45,541 nt of DNA from an uncultured Bacilli bacterium (GTDB lineage: Bacteria; Bacillota_I; Bacilli_A; RF39; UBA660), in assembly GCA_944331815.1 (NCBI GenBank), contig CALVIQ010000014.1:1-45541 (forward strand). The letters are read 5' to 3'. Under the pieces are notes generated by a model, which worked only from the letters and a program-made list of their open reading frames with translations, did not search any database and was not told where the DNA came from. Positions 33,295 to 43,399 of this stretch are shown one piece after another. Each line of letters starts with the position of its first letter. The stretch's first letter is position 1. The translations under genes were made by a program, and so were the position numbers.

Positions 33295-35562
33295 ATGAAA
33301 ATAATGACCAAGTTAACATTAAAAGAATTAGTAAAAGATAAAAAAACATTTATATTGTGTTTTATAAGTGTCTTATTATCTTGTATCTTACTTTTTACTG
33401 TTGGCTTGGCTTTTTCGACTGTAAGACAAAATCAAATTAATAGTATAACTGATAATTTTGGTGATTTTCATGCTATCATAGATCACGGTAAAGTAAGTGA
33501 AAAAAATAACTTAGAAAACGATATTGTTAAAAAATATTATTACATATATCAAATAGAAGATAATTTATATGGTATTAGTGATAATTTTGATATGAAAATT
33601 GAAGGAAAATTGCCAACTAATAATACCGAAGTACTTATCGATTCGATGTATGCTGATAGTATGAAGTTAAAAATTGATTCAACTTTAAATTTAAATAATA
33701 AAGATTATAAAGTAGTAGGCATATATCAAAAAGGATTTTTAAATTTTACTTTAGATAATATTATTTTAACTAAAGACACTGAAGTTGATACTTATGCTAT
33801 GTTTTTTGTCTATTTGAATTCTTATAATGATATGAATTTAGATTTGGATTTATTAGTTAGTAAGTTTGAAATTGCTTCAGTACATAAAAATGAAGCATTG
33901 ATAAATTATCTTGATAAATCAGATGATTCACCAGAAAATCAAGTATATATGTTGTTAACGATGTTTATTTGCTTAATATTAGCTTTTATAATTTTCTTTA
34001 TAATTTATAACGCTTTTTCAATATCAGTAAATGAAAAGAAAAAGAAATATGCGATGTATAAAAGTATTGGGGCAACTCCTAAACAAATATTATATGCAGT
34101 ATTTCTAGAATTATTAATTGTTTTAATTATAGCTATACCATTAGGATTTTTATTAAGTTTAGGTTTTGTTTCTTTAATTTTATTTATTATAAATAGTTTA
34201 TTAGAAGATATTATAACAAATATTTTAACATTAGAAATGTATCCAACTTTTATATTTATATCTTTAATTTTTATTTTAGTAAGTACTTTATTTGCAACTT
34301 TTTCAGTAGCAAGAATGGCAAGTCGGATTAATATTATTGATGAAGTAAGACAAAATAAAAAATTTAAATATAGAAAATCAAATAAATTAATTAAAAAAAT
34401 ATTAGGAATTGAATGTTTAATTTCAGCTAATAATGTAACTAGAGATAGAGCAAAGTATAGAATAACTACTATTTCAGTTGTTATAGGAATAATTTTGTTT
34501 TTAACTTCTACTACTTTATTATCAATTTTTCTATATCGTTCTGAAGAAGATTTAGTAAAGGACCAAATAGTTATTGATTTCTACGAAAATGATTTAGAAA
34601 ATACAACAAAAGAAGAAGTTATAGATGAAATCTCTCAATTGGACTCAGTTGATGATTTTGTTTATTTTAAATCTAAAAGTTATACATTTAATACAACTAA
34701 TAAATTTGATAATATAACCAATAATTATATTACATATCTTTATATAAATGAAGATAAATATAATAAGTTAAAGGAACATTATAATATTGATAATGACTAT
34801 CCATTTTTAGTTAATACTTTATTTAATGGTAGTAAAATATTTACAGATGATATTGTAGAACTTGAATTAATGGATGATAAATCTATTCAAAATATAAAAG
34901 TTAATACTGTAGATGATTTTGGTATCTTTGATGAAAGTTATGGTTATTATTTTACACCTTCTATGCATTCTATTATAATTGATAAATATAATGATGATGT
35001 ATCTAATTCTTTAAGCATATATATTAAACCATTAAATTATTTGAAATTAGATCAAGAAATTCAAAAAATATTAGAAAAAGATGAACACATATATTATTGG
35101 AATACTTATATTACTAATCATTATAATATAGTAGTTACAAATTGTATTAAATTAATAATATATTTAGCTTTATTATTTATAACCTTTATAACTGTTGTTA
35201 GTATTATTGGTACTATAAGTGCAAGTTTAAATTTAAGAAGAAAAGAATTTGCTATTTTAAAAAGTATTGGTTTATCAAATAAACAATTTAATAAAATGAT
35301 TTTTTATGAAAGTTTGATGTTAAGTTTGAAATCATTATTGTTTGGTATACTATTATTTATATTGATAGTTAGTATATTTATTAAAATAACGATGATAAAT
35401 GATGCTACTTATGAAGGATTGTTACAAATACCACTAAATATTTATTTAACGCCATTATTAATTTGTGTAATAGGTGTAATAGTTATTGTATATTTATCTT
35501 TCTTAATAGCTACTCATAAAATAAAAAAAGATAATATTGTAGATGTTATAAAATACTATTAA
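33295..35562 (+). CDS. FtsX-like ABC transporter permease
   Basis: 755 residues from ATG 33295 (TAGGTGA ahead). Layout: membrane helix about 20-40, extracellular domain about 45-215, three helices about 225-355 ending in the FtsX pattern (FSISVNEKKKKYAMYKSIGATPKQILY), a second half starting with a helix near 400-420, another extracellular domain, and a final three-helix FtsX domain (ASLNLRRKEFAILKSIGLSNKQFNKMIFYES). This is the MacB/BceB-like permease form. No ATP-binding partner is encoded beside it. Possible roles include peptide export, peptide resistance or wall-hydrolase control; none can be chosen from sequence. Confidence 0.88.
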   Translation: MKIMTKLTLKELVKDKKTFILCFISVLLSCILLFTVGLAFSTVRQNQINSITDNFGDFHAIIDHGKVSEKNNLENDIVKKYYYIYQIEDNLYGISDNFDMKIEGKLPTNNTEVLIDSMYADSMKLKIDSTLNLNNKDYKVVGIYQKGFLNFTLDNIILTKDTEVDTYAMFFVYLNSYNDMNLDLDLLVSKFEIASVHKNEALINYLDKSDDSPENQVYMLLTMFICLILAFIIFFIIYNAFSISVNEKKKKYAMYKSIGATPKQILYAVFLELLIVLIIAIPLGFLLSLGFVSLILFIINSLLEDIITNILTLEMYPTFIFISLIFILVSTLFATFSVARMASRINIIDEVRQNKKFKYRKSNKLIKKILGIECLISANNVTRDRAKYRITTISVVIGIILFLTSTTLLSIFLYRSEEDLVKDQIVIDFYENDLENTTKEEVIDEISQLDSVDDFVYFKSKSYTFNTTNKFDNITNNYITYLYINEDKYNKLKEHYNIDNDYPFLVNTLFNGSKIFTDDIVELELMDDKSIQNIKVNTVDDFGIFDESYGYYFTPSMHSIIIDKYNDDVSNSLSIYIKPLNYLKLDQEIQKILEKDEHIYYWNTYITNHYNIVVTNCIKLIIYLALLFITFITVVSIIGTISASLNLRRKEFAILKSIGLSNKQFNKMIFYESLMLSLKSLLFGILLFILIVSIFIKITMINDATYEGLLQIPLNIYLTPLLICVIGVIVIVYLSFLIATHKIKKDNIVDVIKYY

Positions 35563-35587
35563 GAATCGTCATGATTCTTTTTATTTT
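35561..35587 (+). terminator. Terminator after the FtsX-like permease
   Basis: AAGAATC / GATTCTT stem with a 5-base loop and TTTATTTT tail, at the stop codon. Confidence 0.8.
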
Positions 35588-35660
35588 GTCTAATAATGTT
35601 TCATTTAATTATTTAAAAAATCATATAATTATGGTATAATTAACAATAAGGATGTGGATT

Positions 35661-36740
35661 ATGAGAGTAATTATAAGTGCTGGTGGAACAGGGGGACATA
35701 TATATCCTGCACTAGCCATTATTAATAAAATAAAAGAGAAAGAACCAAATAGTGAGTTTTTATATATTGGAACACATGATAGAATGGAAAAAGATATTGT
35801 TCCTAAATATAACATTCCTTTTCAACAGATAGAAATATATGGTTTTAACAGGAAAAATTTATTAAAAAATATTAAAACAATCGATTGCTTGTTAAAAGCT
35901 AATAAAAAATGTAAAAAATTAATTAAAGATTTTAATCCTGATATAGTAATTGGTGTTGGAGGCTATGTAACAGTACCAGTTGTTAAAATGGCAAAAAAGT
36001 TAGGTTATAAAACATTTATTCATGAACAAAATTCAGTGCCTGGTAAGGCTAATACATATTTAAGTAATTTTGTCGATTTAATTGGTATATCATTTAATTC
36101 AAGTAAAAATTATTTTCCTAAAGATAAAGTTATTTTGACTGGTAATCCTTGTAGTGAGGATGCTTTAAATGTCAAAGAATGCGATAAAAAAGAATTCAAT
36201 TTATCTAATAGACCATTAATTTTATTTGTTATGGGTTCATTAGGTGCAAGTAAAGTAAATGATTTTTTGATAAAAACAATGACTTTATTTAATAATAAAG
36301 ATTATGAAATATTATATGTTACAGGTAAAAATGATTATGAAAAAATTAAACAAATAAATTTTCCTAAAAATGTTAAAGTAGTACCATATGTAGAAAAAAT
36401 AACAAGAGTAATGAAAAAAACTGATATAATTGTAACTAGGGCAGGGGCTAGTACTTTAAGTGAAATTATCGCATTAAAACTTCCAAGTATTATAATTCCT
36501 AGTCCTTATGTTCCAAATAATCATCAATACAAAAACGCTTTAGATTTGGTAAATCAAAATGCTGGTATTATGATTGAAGAAAAGAATTTAAAGGGAGATA
36601 TATTAGTTCGTGCTATTGATGAATTATTAAATGACAAAAATAAAATAAATACTATAAAAAATAATTTAAGTAAGATGCAAGTTAATAATAGTGCGACAAT
36701 AATATATGATAGTATAAGAAATTTAATAGATAGGAAGTAA
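35661..36740 (+). CDS. murG: UDP-GlcNAc:lipid I GlcNAc transferase
   Basis: 359 residues from ATG 35661 (AAGGATGTGG ahead); adds GlcNAc to lipid I to make lipid II at the inner membrane face. Glycosyltransferase family 28: SAGGTGGHIYPALAI (residues 6-20), GVGGYVTVPVV, HEQNSVPGKANTYLS, MGSLGASKVND, and donor-site VTRAGASTLSEIIALKLPSIIIPSPY. First gene of a wall/division cluster murG-murB-divIB-ftsA-ftsZ, with its own -10 (TATAAT near 35633). The earlier genes of the usual cluster (mraY, murD, ftsW) are not adjacent. Confidence 0.96.
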   Translation: MRVIISAGGTGGHIYPALAIINKIKEKEPNSEFLYIGTHDRMEKDIVPKYNIPFQQIEIYGFNRKNLLKNIKTIDCLLKANKKCKKLIKDFNPDIVIGVGGYVTVPVVKMAKKLGYKTFIHEQNSVPGKANTYLSNFVDLIGISFNSSKNYFPKDKVILTGNPCSEDALNVKECDKKEFNLSNRPLILFVMGSLGASKVNDFLIKTMTLFNNKDYEILYVTGKNDYEKIKQINFPKNVKVVPYVEKITRVMKKTDIIVTRAGASTLSEIIALKLPSIIIPSPYVPNNHQYKNALDLVNQNAGIMIEEKNLKGDILVRAIDELLNDKNKINTIKNNLSKMQVNNSATIIYDSIRNLIDRK

Positions 36741-36744
36741 AAAA

Positions 36745-37635
36745 ATGATTGAAAAATTAAAAAAGTTAAAAGTTGGTAAGGTTGTTAGTAATCCTAAAAT
36801 GAGTGATTATACAACTTATAAAGTTGGTGGCAATGCTTTAGCCATTGTTTATCCTAATGACATTGAAGATTTAATTAAATTATTAAATTATTTAAAAGAA
36901 AATAAGATAAAATTTAAAATATTAGGTAATGGTTCTAATTTAATATTTAAAGATGAGGGATATGATGGGGTATTAATTAAATTAAGTGAATTTGATAAAT
37001 TAGAAATTGAAGATACTATCGTAAATGTTGGTGCAGGTTATAATTTAGTCAAATTGAGTTTAAAAACAGCTAAAATGGGATTATCTGGTTTGGAATTTGC
37101 AGCGGGAATTCCAGGAACCATTGGTGGTGCTATTTTTATGAATGCTGGGGCATATAAAATGGATATGGGATACATTGTAAGTGAAATAAAAGTATTAACT
37201 CCCGATTTAAATGTAAAAACTTTATATAATAAAGATTTAAATTTTAATTATCGAAGTAGTTTTTTACAAAAAAATAAAGACTATATATGTTTATCAGCAA
37301 AATTAGTTTTAAAACATGGTAATGTAGAAAATATCATGGAAATTATTGCTGATAGAAAACAAAGGAGATTGTTAACACAACCACTTGAATATCCTTCTGC
37401 TGGAAGTGTTTTTAGAAATCCGGATAACGATTTTGCGGGACGATTAATCGAAGAATTAGGATACAAGGGTAAAAATATAGGTGGAGCATATGTATCTGAA
37501 AAACATGCTAATTTTATTATTAATAAAGGCAATGCCACAGCAAGTGATGTTAGAAATTTAATTAATGAAATTAAAGAAAAAGTAAAAGAAAAATATAATA
37601 TTGAATTAAAAGTTGAACAAGAATTTGTAGATTAG
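36745..37635 (+). CDS. murB: UDP-N-acetylenolpyruvoylglucosamine reductase
   Basis: 296 residues; FAD enzyme that completes UDP-MurNAc. FAD-binding motifs YTTYKVGGNALAIVYP, LGNGSNLIFKDEGYDGVLI and AAGIPGTIGGAIFMNAGAY are at about 21-40, 58-80 and 117-137. YRSSFLQ, PSAGSVFRNP (Ser proton donor) and the C-terminal KVEQEFVD follow. The YxxSFL-type insert is short, as in type II MurB of Gram-positives. Placed 4 bases after murG with AGGAAG overlapping its end. murG-murB-divIB is the Bacillus order. Confidence 0.96.
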   Translation: MIEKLKKLKVGKVVSNPKMSDYTTYKVGGNALAIVYPNDIEDLIKLLNYLKENKIKFKILGNGSNLIFKDEGYDGVLIKLSEFDKLEIEDTIVNVGAGYNLVKLSLKTAKMGLSGLEFAAGIPGTIGGAIFMNAGAYKMDMGYIVSEIKVLTPDLNVKTLYNKDLNFNYRSSFLQKNKDYICLSAKLVLKHGNVENIMEIIADRKQRRLLTQPLEYPSAGSVFRNPDNDFAGRLIEELGYKGKNIGGAYVSEKHANFIINKGNATASDVRNLINEIKEKVKEKYNIELKVEQEFVD

Positions 37636-37644
37636 AGGTAGAAT

Positions 37645-38331
37645 ATGAATAGTAAAACAAAACAAATAAAACCTAAAAAAAGAAAAATACGATATGATAG
37701 GATAATATTATTTTTATCAATTGTATTTTTTATTGTAATTTGTTTTACTTATTTTTTAAACTTAAAAATTTCAAATATATATATATTAAATAATAATTAT
37801 TTAACTGACCAAGAAATAATTGAGATAGCCCAAATTAGTGATTACCCAGCAACTTTAAAAAATTTGAGCATTCAAATAAAAAATAGATTAGAAGATAATA
37901 TATATATTAAAAGTGCTAAAGTAAGAAAAAAAGGATTAACTAAAGTTTATATTGAAATTGAAGAAAATAGACCTTTATTTTTTTATGAATATAATAATAA
38001 AACGGTATTATTAGATGGACAAGAAACAAATGAAATGTTTACAATACCAACAGTAGTAAATTATATAACAGATAATTATTACAATGATTTTATAAATGAA
38101 ATGAAAAATTTAGATATATCAATTTTAAATAGGATATCTGAAATTCAATTTTCACCTAATGATGTTGATGATAATCGTTTTTTACTTACAATGAATGATG
38201 GTAATTATGTTTATGTAAATATTTCAACATTTAATAAATTGAACAAATATATTACAATGTTAGAAAATTTACCTGATGAAAATGGAATTCTTTATTTAGA
38301 TTATGGAAATAATTTTGAAATTATTGAATAA
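37645..38331 (+). CDS. divIB: Cell division protein DivIB/FtsQ
   Basis: 228 residues. Basic cytoplasmic N-terminus (KPKKRKIRYDR), one membrane helix (about 21-42), a POTRA domain starting KISNIYILNNNYLTDQEIIEIAQI, then the beta domain with SAKVRKKGLTKVYIEIEENRPLFFYE. This is the FtsQ/DivIB layout; the protein bridges FtsL/DivIC to septal wall synthesis. Shorter than the Bacillus protein, and it lacks a long C-terminal tail. Downstream of murB with AGAGGTAGA as ribosome binding site. Confidence 0.9.
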   Translation: MNSKTKQIKPKKRKIRYDRIILFLSIVFFIVICFTYFLNLKISNIYILNNNYLTDQEIIEIAQISDYPATLKNLSIQIKNRLEDNIYIKSAKVRKKGLTKVYIEIEENRPLFFYEYNNKTVLLDGQETNEMFTIPTVVNYITDNYYNDFINEMKNLDISILNRISEIQFSPNDVDDNRFLLTMNDGNYVYVNISTFNKLNKYITMLENLPDENGILYLDYGNNFEIIE

Positions 38332-38389
38332 TATCTTTTCTTTTAAAAAAAAATATTGTATAATATTTAATAGATAGTAGGTGATTATT

Positions 38390-39616
38390 TTGCGTCATAT
38401 ATATTCTTGCATTGATATTGGCTCTGATAGTATAAAAATTGTTGTATGTGAATTATATCATGGTAGATATAATCTTTTGGCGTCTTCTACTGTCAAATCT
38501 AAAGGAATAAAAAAAGGTTTAATTACTGATATAACAGATGCTAAAAATTGTGTAAAAAAAGGTTTTGAACAAATTGAGTTAATGCTTGGTTTTAAGATAA
38601 AAAAAGTTATAGCAATAATACCTAGTTATTTTGCAGAATTCACAATGATAAAAGGTGAAATAGCCATAAAAAATGAAAAAATAACAGGTCAAGATGTCGT
38701 TGATGTCCTTCAAACTTCTATGAAAAATAATATAGATGGAACAAAAGAAATGGTTACAATTATTCCTATTGATTTTACATTAGATAATGAAATAACTAAG
38801 GAACCATTAGGTAAGGTTAGTAGCACATTAAAAACACGAGCTATTTTAGCTACAGCACCAAGAAAAAATATTTATTCAGTAGTTAATTTATTAAATAGTT
38901 TAAATATCGAAGTTGTAGATATTTCATTTGGAGGTATCGGTGATATATATACATTTATGGATGAGAAGGTTGAAAAATCTATAAGTGCTGTTATAAATAT
39001 TGGCGCAGAAAAAACAGAAATATCATTATACAATAAAGGTATTATTGTTAAACAAGGCATTGTTAATATGGGCAGTAAAAGTGTAGATAGTGATATTGTT
39101 TATATGTATAAAGTGAATTTAGAAACTGCAAGAGAATTAAAAGAAAAATTTTCTTTAGTTCAACGAAATAGTTCTTCTTTAAATGAGATAAAAGAAGCTA
39201 AAAATAAAGATGGTGAGATAATTAAAATTAACCAATATGAGTTAAGCGAGATTGTATGTTCTAGATTAGATGAAATATTAACATTAGCTAATCAAGAATT
39301 AAAATCATTAACAAGTCATAAACCAAATTATATTTTTATAACTGGAGGAATTACAAATATAACTAATTTTCAGCAATTTTGTAGAGAAAAATTAGGAAAT
39401 TGTGCTATAATAGGAAGTGTTAATTTAATTGGTTTAAGAAACAATAAGTTTTCTTCGGCAATTGGTAATATAATATATTTTGTAAATAAACTTAAACTAA
39501 AAGGAAAAGATTATTCAATGATTAATAATGATGAAATGGAAATTTTATCAACACCTAGAAAAAATACAAATGATTCAGTGTTGGGTAAAGTATTTGGATA
39601 TTTCTTTGGCGAATAA
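38390..39616 (+). CDS. ftsA: Cell division protein FtsA (TTG start)
   Basis: 408 residues. Actin-like protein that links FtsZ to the membrane. TTG 38390 is chosen because AGGTGA (38379-38384) sits at proper distance and the protein then begins RHIYSCIDIGSDSIKIVV; a GTG at 38381 is inside the ribosome binding site. ATPase elements: CIDIGSDSIK (phosphate 1), the SHS2 domain (about 80-165), AVINIGAEKTEISLY (phosphate 2) and IFITGGITNI. The C-terminal amphipathic anchor SVLGKVFGYFFGE is intact. A -10 TATAAT at about 38360 suggests an extra promoter for ftsAZ. Confidence 0.94.
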   Translation: MRHIYSCIDIGSDSIKIVVCELYHGRYNLLASSTVKSKGIKKGLITDITDAKNCVKKGFEQIELMLGFKIKKVIAIIPSYFAEFTMIKGEIAIKNEKITGQDVVDVLQTSMKNNIDGTKEMVTIIPIDFTLDNEITKEPLGKVSSTLKTRAILATAPRKNIYSVVNLLNSLNIEVVDISFGGIGDIYTFMDEKVEKSISAVINIGAEKTEISLYNKGIIVKQGIVNMGSKSVDSDIVYMYKVNLETARELKEKFSLVQRNSSSLNEIKEAKNKDGEIIKINQYELSEIVCSRLDEILTLANQELKSLTSHKPNYIFITGGITNITNFQQFCREKLGNCAIIGSVNLIGLRNNKFSSAIGNIIYFVNKLKLKGKDYSMINNDEMEILSTPRKNTNDSVLGKVFGYFFGE

Positions 39617-39628
39617 GGGAGGATATAC

Positions 39629-40681
39629 ATGTTTGAATTAGAAATGGATCAATTAGCTAATATAAAAGTTATTGGAGTTGGTGGTGGAGGCAACAATGCC
39701 GTAAACCGTATGATAGAATCAGGGGTAAAAGGTGTTGAATTTATTGTTGCTAATACTGATTTGCAAGTGTTAAAAAATTCTAAGGCACCTGTTAAGATTC
39801 AAATAGGAACTGATTTGACTAATGGATTGGGAGCTGGTGCTAACCCACAAATAGGAAAAGAAGCTGCTTTGGAAAGTAAAAATGAAATTGAAGAAGCTTT
39901 GAAGGGCGCAGATATGGTATTTGTTACTTGCGGTATGGGGGGTGGAACAGGTACTGGTGCTGCTCCAGTAATTGCAGATATTGCTCAAAGTTTAGGAGCT
40001 TTAACAGTAGGAATTGTTACTAAACCATTTAGTTTTGAAGGTAGAAAAAGAATGCAACAAGCGGTTGCAGGATTAGAAGAATTAAAAAAACATGTCGATA
40101 CTTTAATAGTTATACCAAATGATAGATTACGAGAAATTATCGATAAAACAACACCTTTATTAGATTCATTTAAAGAAGTAGATAATGTTTTAAGAAGAGG
40201 TGTTCAATCTATAAGTGATTTAATTGCGGTTGCAGGTTTAATTAACTTAGACTTTGCTGATGTTAAAGCTGTCATGGAAAAAAGAGGTAATGCATTAATT
40301 GGTATTGGTATGGGTGTAGGTGAAGGACGAGCTACAGAAGCAGCTTTACAAGCAGTATCAAGTCCATTATTAGAAACTAGTATTAGTGGTGCTACTGATG
40401 CTATCATTAATGTAACCGGTGGTGCTAATTTAACTTTATTTGAAGTTGAAGAAGCCGCTGAAGTTATTAGACAAAGTGCTAATACTGATATCAATACAAT
40501 ATTTGGTGCAGTTATTAATGAGAATTTAAATGATGAATTAATTGTTACAGTAATAGCTACAGGTTTTGAAGAAGATAAACCAGCACTTCATTCTTATAGT
40601 ACACAATCATATACAAGTAATGATAATGATGATACAGATGATGCTGATGTTCCATCATTCTTAAGAAATAGAGGTTTTTAA
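39629..40681 (+). CDS. ftsZ: Cell division protein FtsZ
   Basis: 350 residues; tubulin-like GTPase of the division ring. [19 protein letters not shown] at the N-terminus, signature [10 protein letters not shown] (about 104-113), synergy loop [11 protein letters not shown] (about 205-215, catalytic Asp pair). A short linker (about 318-338) leads to the C-terminal peptide [11 protein letters not shown], which binds FtsA and SepF. The short linker accounts for the size being below Bacillus FtsZ. GGGAGG precedes the ATG. Last gene of the division cluster; a terminator follows. Confidence 0.98.
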   Translation: MFELEMDQLANIKVIGVGGGGNNAVNRMIESGVKGVEFIVANTDLQVLKNSKAPVKIQIGTDLTNGLGAGANPQIGKEAALESKNEIEEALKGADMVFVTCGMGGGTGTGAAPVIADIAQSLGALTVGIVTKPFSFEGRKRMQQAVAGLEELKKHVDTLIVIPNDRLREIIDKTTPLLDSFKEVDNVLRRGVQSISDLIAVAGLINLDFADVKAVMEKRGNALIGIGMGVGEGRATEAALQAVSSPLLETSISGATDAIINVTGGANLTLFEVEEAAEVIRQSANTDINTIFGAVINENLNDELIVTVIATGFEEDKPALHSYSTQSYTSNDNDDTDDADVPSFLRNRGF

Positions 40682-40706
40682 AATTGTAAGAAATTACAAT
40701 TTTTTT
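40681..40706 (+). terminator. Terminator after ftsZ
   Basis: AAATTGTAA-GAAA-TTACAATTT stem-loop followed by Ts, overlapping the ftsZ stop codon. Confidence 0.9.
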
Positions 40707-40733
40707 GATGCCATAAAGCAGGAGTTTGATCAC

Positions 40734-40747
40734 TTTTTGTCGTATAT
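40734..40747 (+). promoter_or_regulatory. 14-bp box upstream of comEA, shared with dnaG
   Basis: TTTTTGTCGTATAT, identical to 45181-45194 ahead of dnaG. Each copy ends 20-22 bases before the start codon and is followed by an AT spacer and the ribosome binding site. T-rich followed by CGnATA recalls alternative-sigma competence boxes, but this is inference. Confidence 0.45.
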
Positions 40748-40767
40748 AACTAATAGGAGGTGATTTT

Positions 40768-41436
40768 ATATATTATTTAAAAAAATATATATGGATAGTT
40801 TTTATTGTTTTCATATTATTACTGTTTGTTTTTACAAAAGATAAATCTACTGAAGAAGTAATATTGGAAAAAAATGATAATTTAGAAATAAAGGATGAGA
40901 TAATTACTGATAATGTTAAGCTTAAAATAAAAGTTGATATAAAAGGTGCTGTAAAAAATCCTGGTGTTTATGAAGTAGAAGAAAATAGTAGAGTTAGTGA
41001 TGTGATAAATATAAGTGGTGGATTAACTAATGAAGCTGACACAAGTATTATTAATTTAAGTAAAAATGTTGAAGATGAAATGGTTATTATTATATATACA
41101 AAAGCTGAAATAAATGAAATGAAAAAAGGAAATACTAGTGTTAAATATGTTGAAAAAGAGTGTGTTTGTCCTAAAATAGAAAATGATGCTTGTATTGAAA
41201 ATAAAGTAGATAATATTCCTAGTAATAATTCAAATCCTTCAAATAATAAAATATCATTAAATAAAGCTAGTTTAGATGAACTTATGACATTGGATGGTAT
41301 AGGTGAAAAAAAAGCTCAAGCAATAATTGATTATCGTAATAAAAATAATGGATTTAAAAAAGTTGAAGAAATATTAGAAGTAGATGGAATAGGTAGTGCA
41401 ACTTATGAAAAAATTAAAGATCGACTTACTTTGTAA
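40768..41436 (+). CDS. comEA: ComEA DNA-binding competence protein with an ATA start
   Basis: 222 residues if started at ATA 40768, 7 bases after AGGAGG (40755-40760). The frame then opens with a basic stretch and a membrane helix (YYLKKYIWIVFIVFILLLFVF, residues 2-22), which ComEA needs as a membrane-tethered DNA receptor. The first standard start in frame, TTG 40864, would delete this anchor and has no ribosome binding site. A SLBB domain is at about 51-115 (VDIKGAVKNPGVYEVEENSRVSDVI) and a double helix-hairpin-helix DNA-binding domain at 161-222 (LNKASLDELMTLDGIGEKKAQAIIDYR, VDGIGSATYEKIKD). The 3' end overlaps comEC. Single in-frame stop just upstream (40747). Confidence 0.88.
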   Translation: MYYLKKYIWIVFIVFILLLFVFTKDKSTEEVILEKNDNLEIKDEIITDNVKLKIKVDIKGAVKNPGVYEVEENSRVSDVINISGGLTNEADTSIINLSKNVEDEMVIIIYTKAEINEMKKGNTSVKYVEKECVCPKIENDACIENKVDNIPSNNSNPSNNKISLNKASLDELMTLDGIGEKKAQAIIDYRNKNNGFKKVEEILEVDGIGSATYEKIKDRLTL

Positions 41437-43387
41437 AATACTTTTAATTATAGCATGTTTATATACTTTTTATATTACTAAGAATTTAATATATCACACT
41501 AATTATAAAGAAGGAAATATAACTTTAATAGGTAAAATAATTAGTATAACTTATAGTGATGATAAAATTGATTTAATAATTAAATCCAAAGAAAAAATAA
41601 AAGTAACTTATTATAATAAATTAGATTACAAATTAGGAGATTATGTTAAAATAAGTGGTACTTTAAATATACCTTATGATAATACTATATTTAATTTATT
41701 TAATTATAGAAAATATTTATTAAGTAATAAAACATATTATATTTTGTATGCTGATAATATTACTAAAGTTAAGGATAATAGTAATATATTATATGAAGTT
41801 AAAAATATGATATATGAAAGAATTGATAAATTAAAAAGTAAAGATTATATAAAAACATTTATATTAGGTGATAAGCAAGATTTAAACGATGAAATATTAA
41901 GTAGTTATCAACAAAATGGTGTTAGTCATTTACTTGCTATATCTGGTATGCATATTTCTTTATTAACAGTTATTTTATCTAAATTATTAAAGAAATTTAA
42001 ATATAATTACTTTATAATAAGTATTTTTTTAATATTTTATGCTTTTTTAACTAGTTTTACGCCTTCTGTTTTAAGAGCTGTTTTTCTTTATGTTTTCAAT
42101 AAGATAGATAAAAAAAATTTAATTTTGTTGATTGCTAGTTTTATGTTATTTTATAATCCTTATTACATTTATAATGTTGGATTTTTGTTTAGTTTTATAA
42201 TTAGTTTTTATTTGATTTACTTTGGTAATTTAACTAATAAATTTAATAATTATTTTGTTAAATTATTTATTACTTCAACTATATGTTTTGTAGCTAGTAT
42301 TCCTATTATGATTAATAACTTTTATTATATAAATATAATTAGTCCTTTTATTAATGTTGTATTTGTTCCATTAATTTCTTTAATAATATTCCCTTTATCA
42401 ATAATTACTTTAATATTTCCGATATTAGATAATTTGTTGTTTATTTTATTAAATTTTATGGAATATTTAACTATATTCTGTAATAATTTTAATATTAATT
42501 TAATAATGGCTAAAATACCTTTTTATTTGTTTATAATTTATTATATAATTATAACTTTTATATTTATTAAACCAAAATACTTTTATATTTTAATTATTAT
42601 ATTGTTTATTCATAACAATATAAAATATTTTAATAAAAATAGTTATTTAACGATTATTGATGTTGGACAAGGTGATTCTATTTTGTTAGAAATTAAAGAT
42701 AAAAATATTTTGATTGATACTGGTGGGAATATGTTTAGTGATTATAATATAGCTCAAAATAAATTAATACCTTATTTTAAATCATTAGGTATAAAAAAAT
42801 TGAATTACTTAATCTTAACACATGGTGATTATGATCATATGGGAGAAAGTATTAATTTAATTAATGAGTTTAAAGTAGATAATGTTATATTCAATCATGA
42901 TAGTTATAATGATTTAGAACAAGATTTAATTAAAATATTAAATGATAATAACATTAATTATTATAAAGGATTAAAACAAATTAATATAAATAACAATATA
43001 TTATATTTTTTAAATAATAAATTATATGATAATGAAAATGATAATTCAAATATAATTTATACTAAAATAAATGGAATAAAAATTTTATTAATGGGTGATG
43101 CAGGAGTTGATGTTGAAAAAAATATACTAAGTAAATATAATTTAAGTAATATAGATATTTTAAAAGTAGGTCATCATGGCAGTAAAACAAGTAGTAGTAA
43201 AATTTTTATTGATAAAATTAATCCATTATATTCTGTTATATCAGTTGGTAAAAATAATTGGTATGGTCATCCAAATGAAGAAATTTTAGAAATTTTGAAA
43301 GATACTGATATTTATAGAACCGATACAAATGGAAGTATCAAATTTAAAATTAGAAACAAATTAGAAATCAAAACATGCGTACCGTAG
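41405..43387 (+). CDS. comEC: ComEC DNA-uptake channel protein
   Basis: 660 residues. Start ATG 41405 lies within the end of comEA. N-terminal membrane segments and an OB-like part (about 10-110), Competence domain with FILGDKQDLNDEILSSYQQNGVSHLLAISGMHISLL (about 148-183) and many membrane helices to about 410. A C-terminal metallo-beta-lactamase domain follows: IDVGQGDSILLEI, LIDTGG, LTHGDYDHMG (about 470-479), LLMGDAG and LKVGHHGSKTSSS, so the metal ligands are present. ComEC moves one DNA strand into the cell. A degraded relative of its C-terminal part lies at 44312-44425. Confidence 0.95.
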   Translation: MKKLKIDLLCKILLIIACLYTFYITKNLIYHTNYKEGNITLIGKIISITYSDDKIDLIIKSKEKIKVTYYNKLDYKLGDYVKISGTLNIPYDNTIFNLFNYRKYLLSNKTYYILYADNITKVKDNSNILYEVKNMIYERIDKLKSKDYIKTFILGDKQDLNDEILSSYQQNGVSHLLAISGMHISLLTVILSKLLKKFKYNYFIISIFLIFYAFLTSFTPSVLRAVFLYVFNKIDKKNLILLIASFMLFYNPYYIYNVGFLFSFIISFYLIYFGNLTNKFNNYFVKLFITSTICFVASIPIMINNFYYINIISPFINVVFVPLISLIIFPLSIITLIFPILDNLLFILLNFMEYLTIFCNNFNINLIMAKIPFYLFIIYYIIITFIFIKPKYFYILIIILFIHNNIKYFNKNSYLTIIDVGQGDSILLEIKDKNILIDTGGNMFSDYNIAQNKLIPYFKSLGIKKLNYLILTHGDYDHMGESINLINEFKVDNVIFNHDSYNDLEQDLIKILNDNNINYYKGLKQININNNILYFLNNKLYDNENDNSNIIYTKINGIKILLMGDAGVDVEKNILSKYNLSNIDILKVGHHGSKTSSSKIFIDKINPLYSVISVGKNNWYGHPNEEILEILKDTDIYRTDTNGSIKFKIRNKLEIKTCVP

Positions 43388-43399
43388 AAAGGAGTAATT

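Noticed and set aside
40204..40494. 96-codon minus-strand frame
   Set aside because: Lies wholly inside ftsZ, no ribosome binding site, composition of an antisense shadow.
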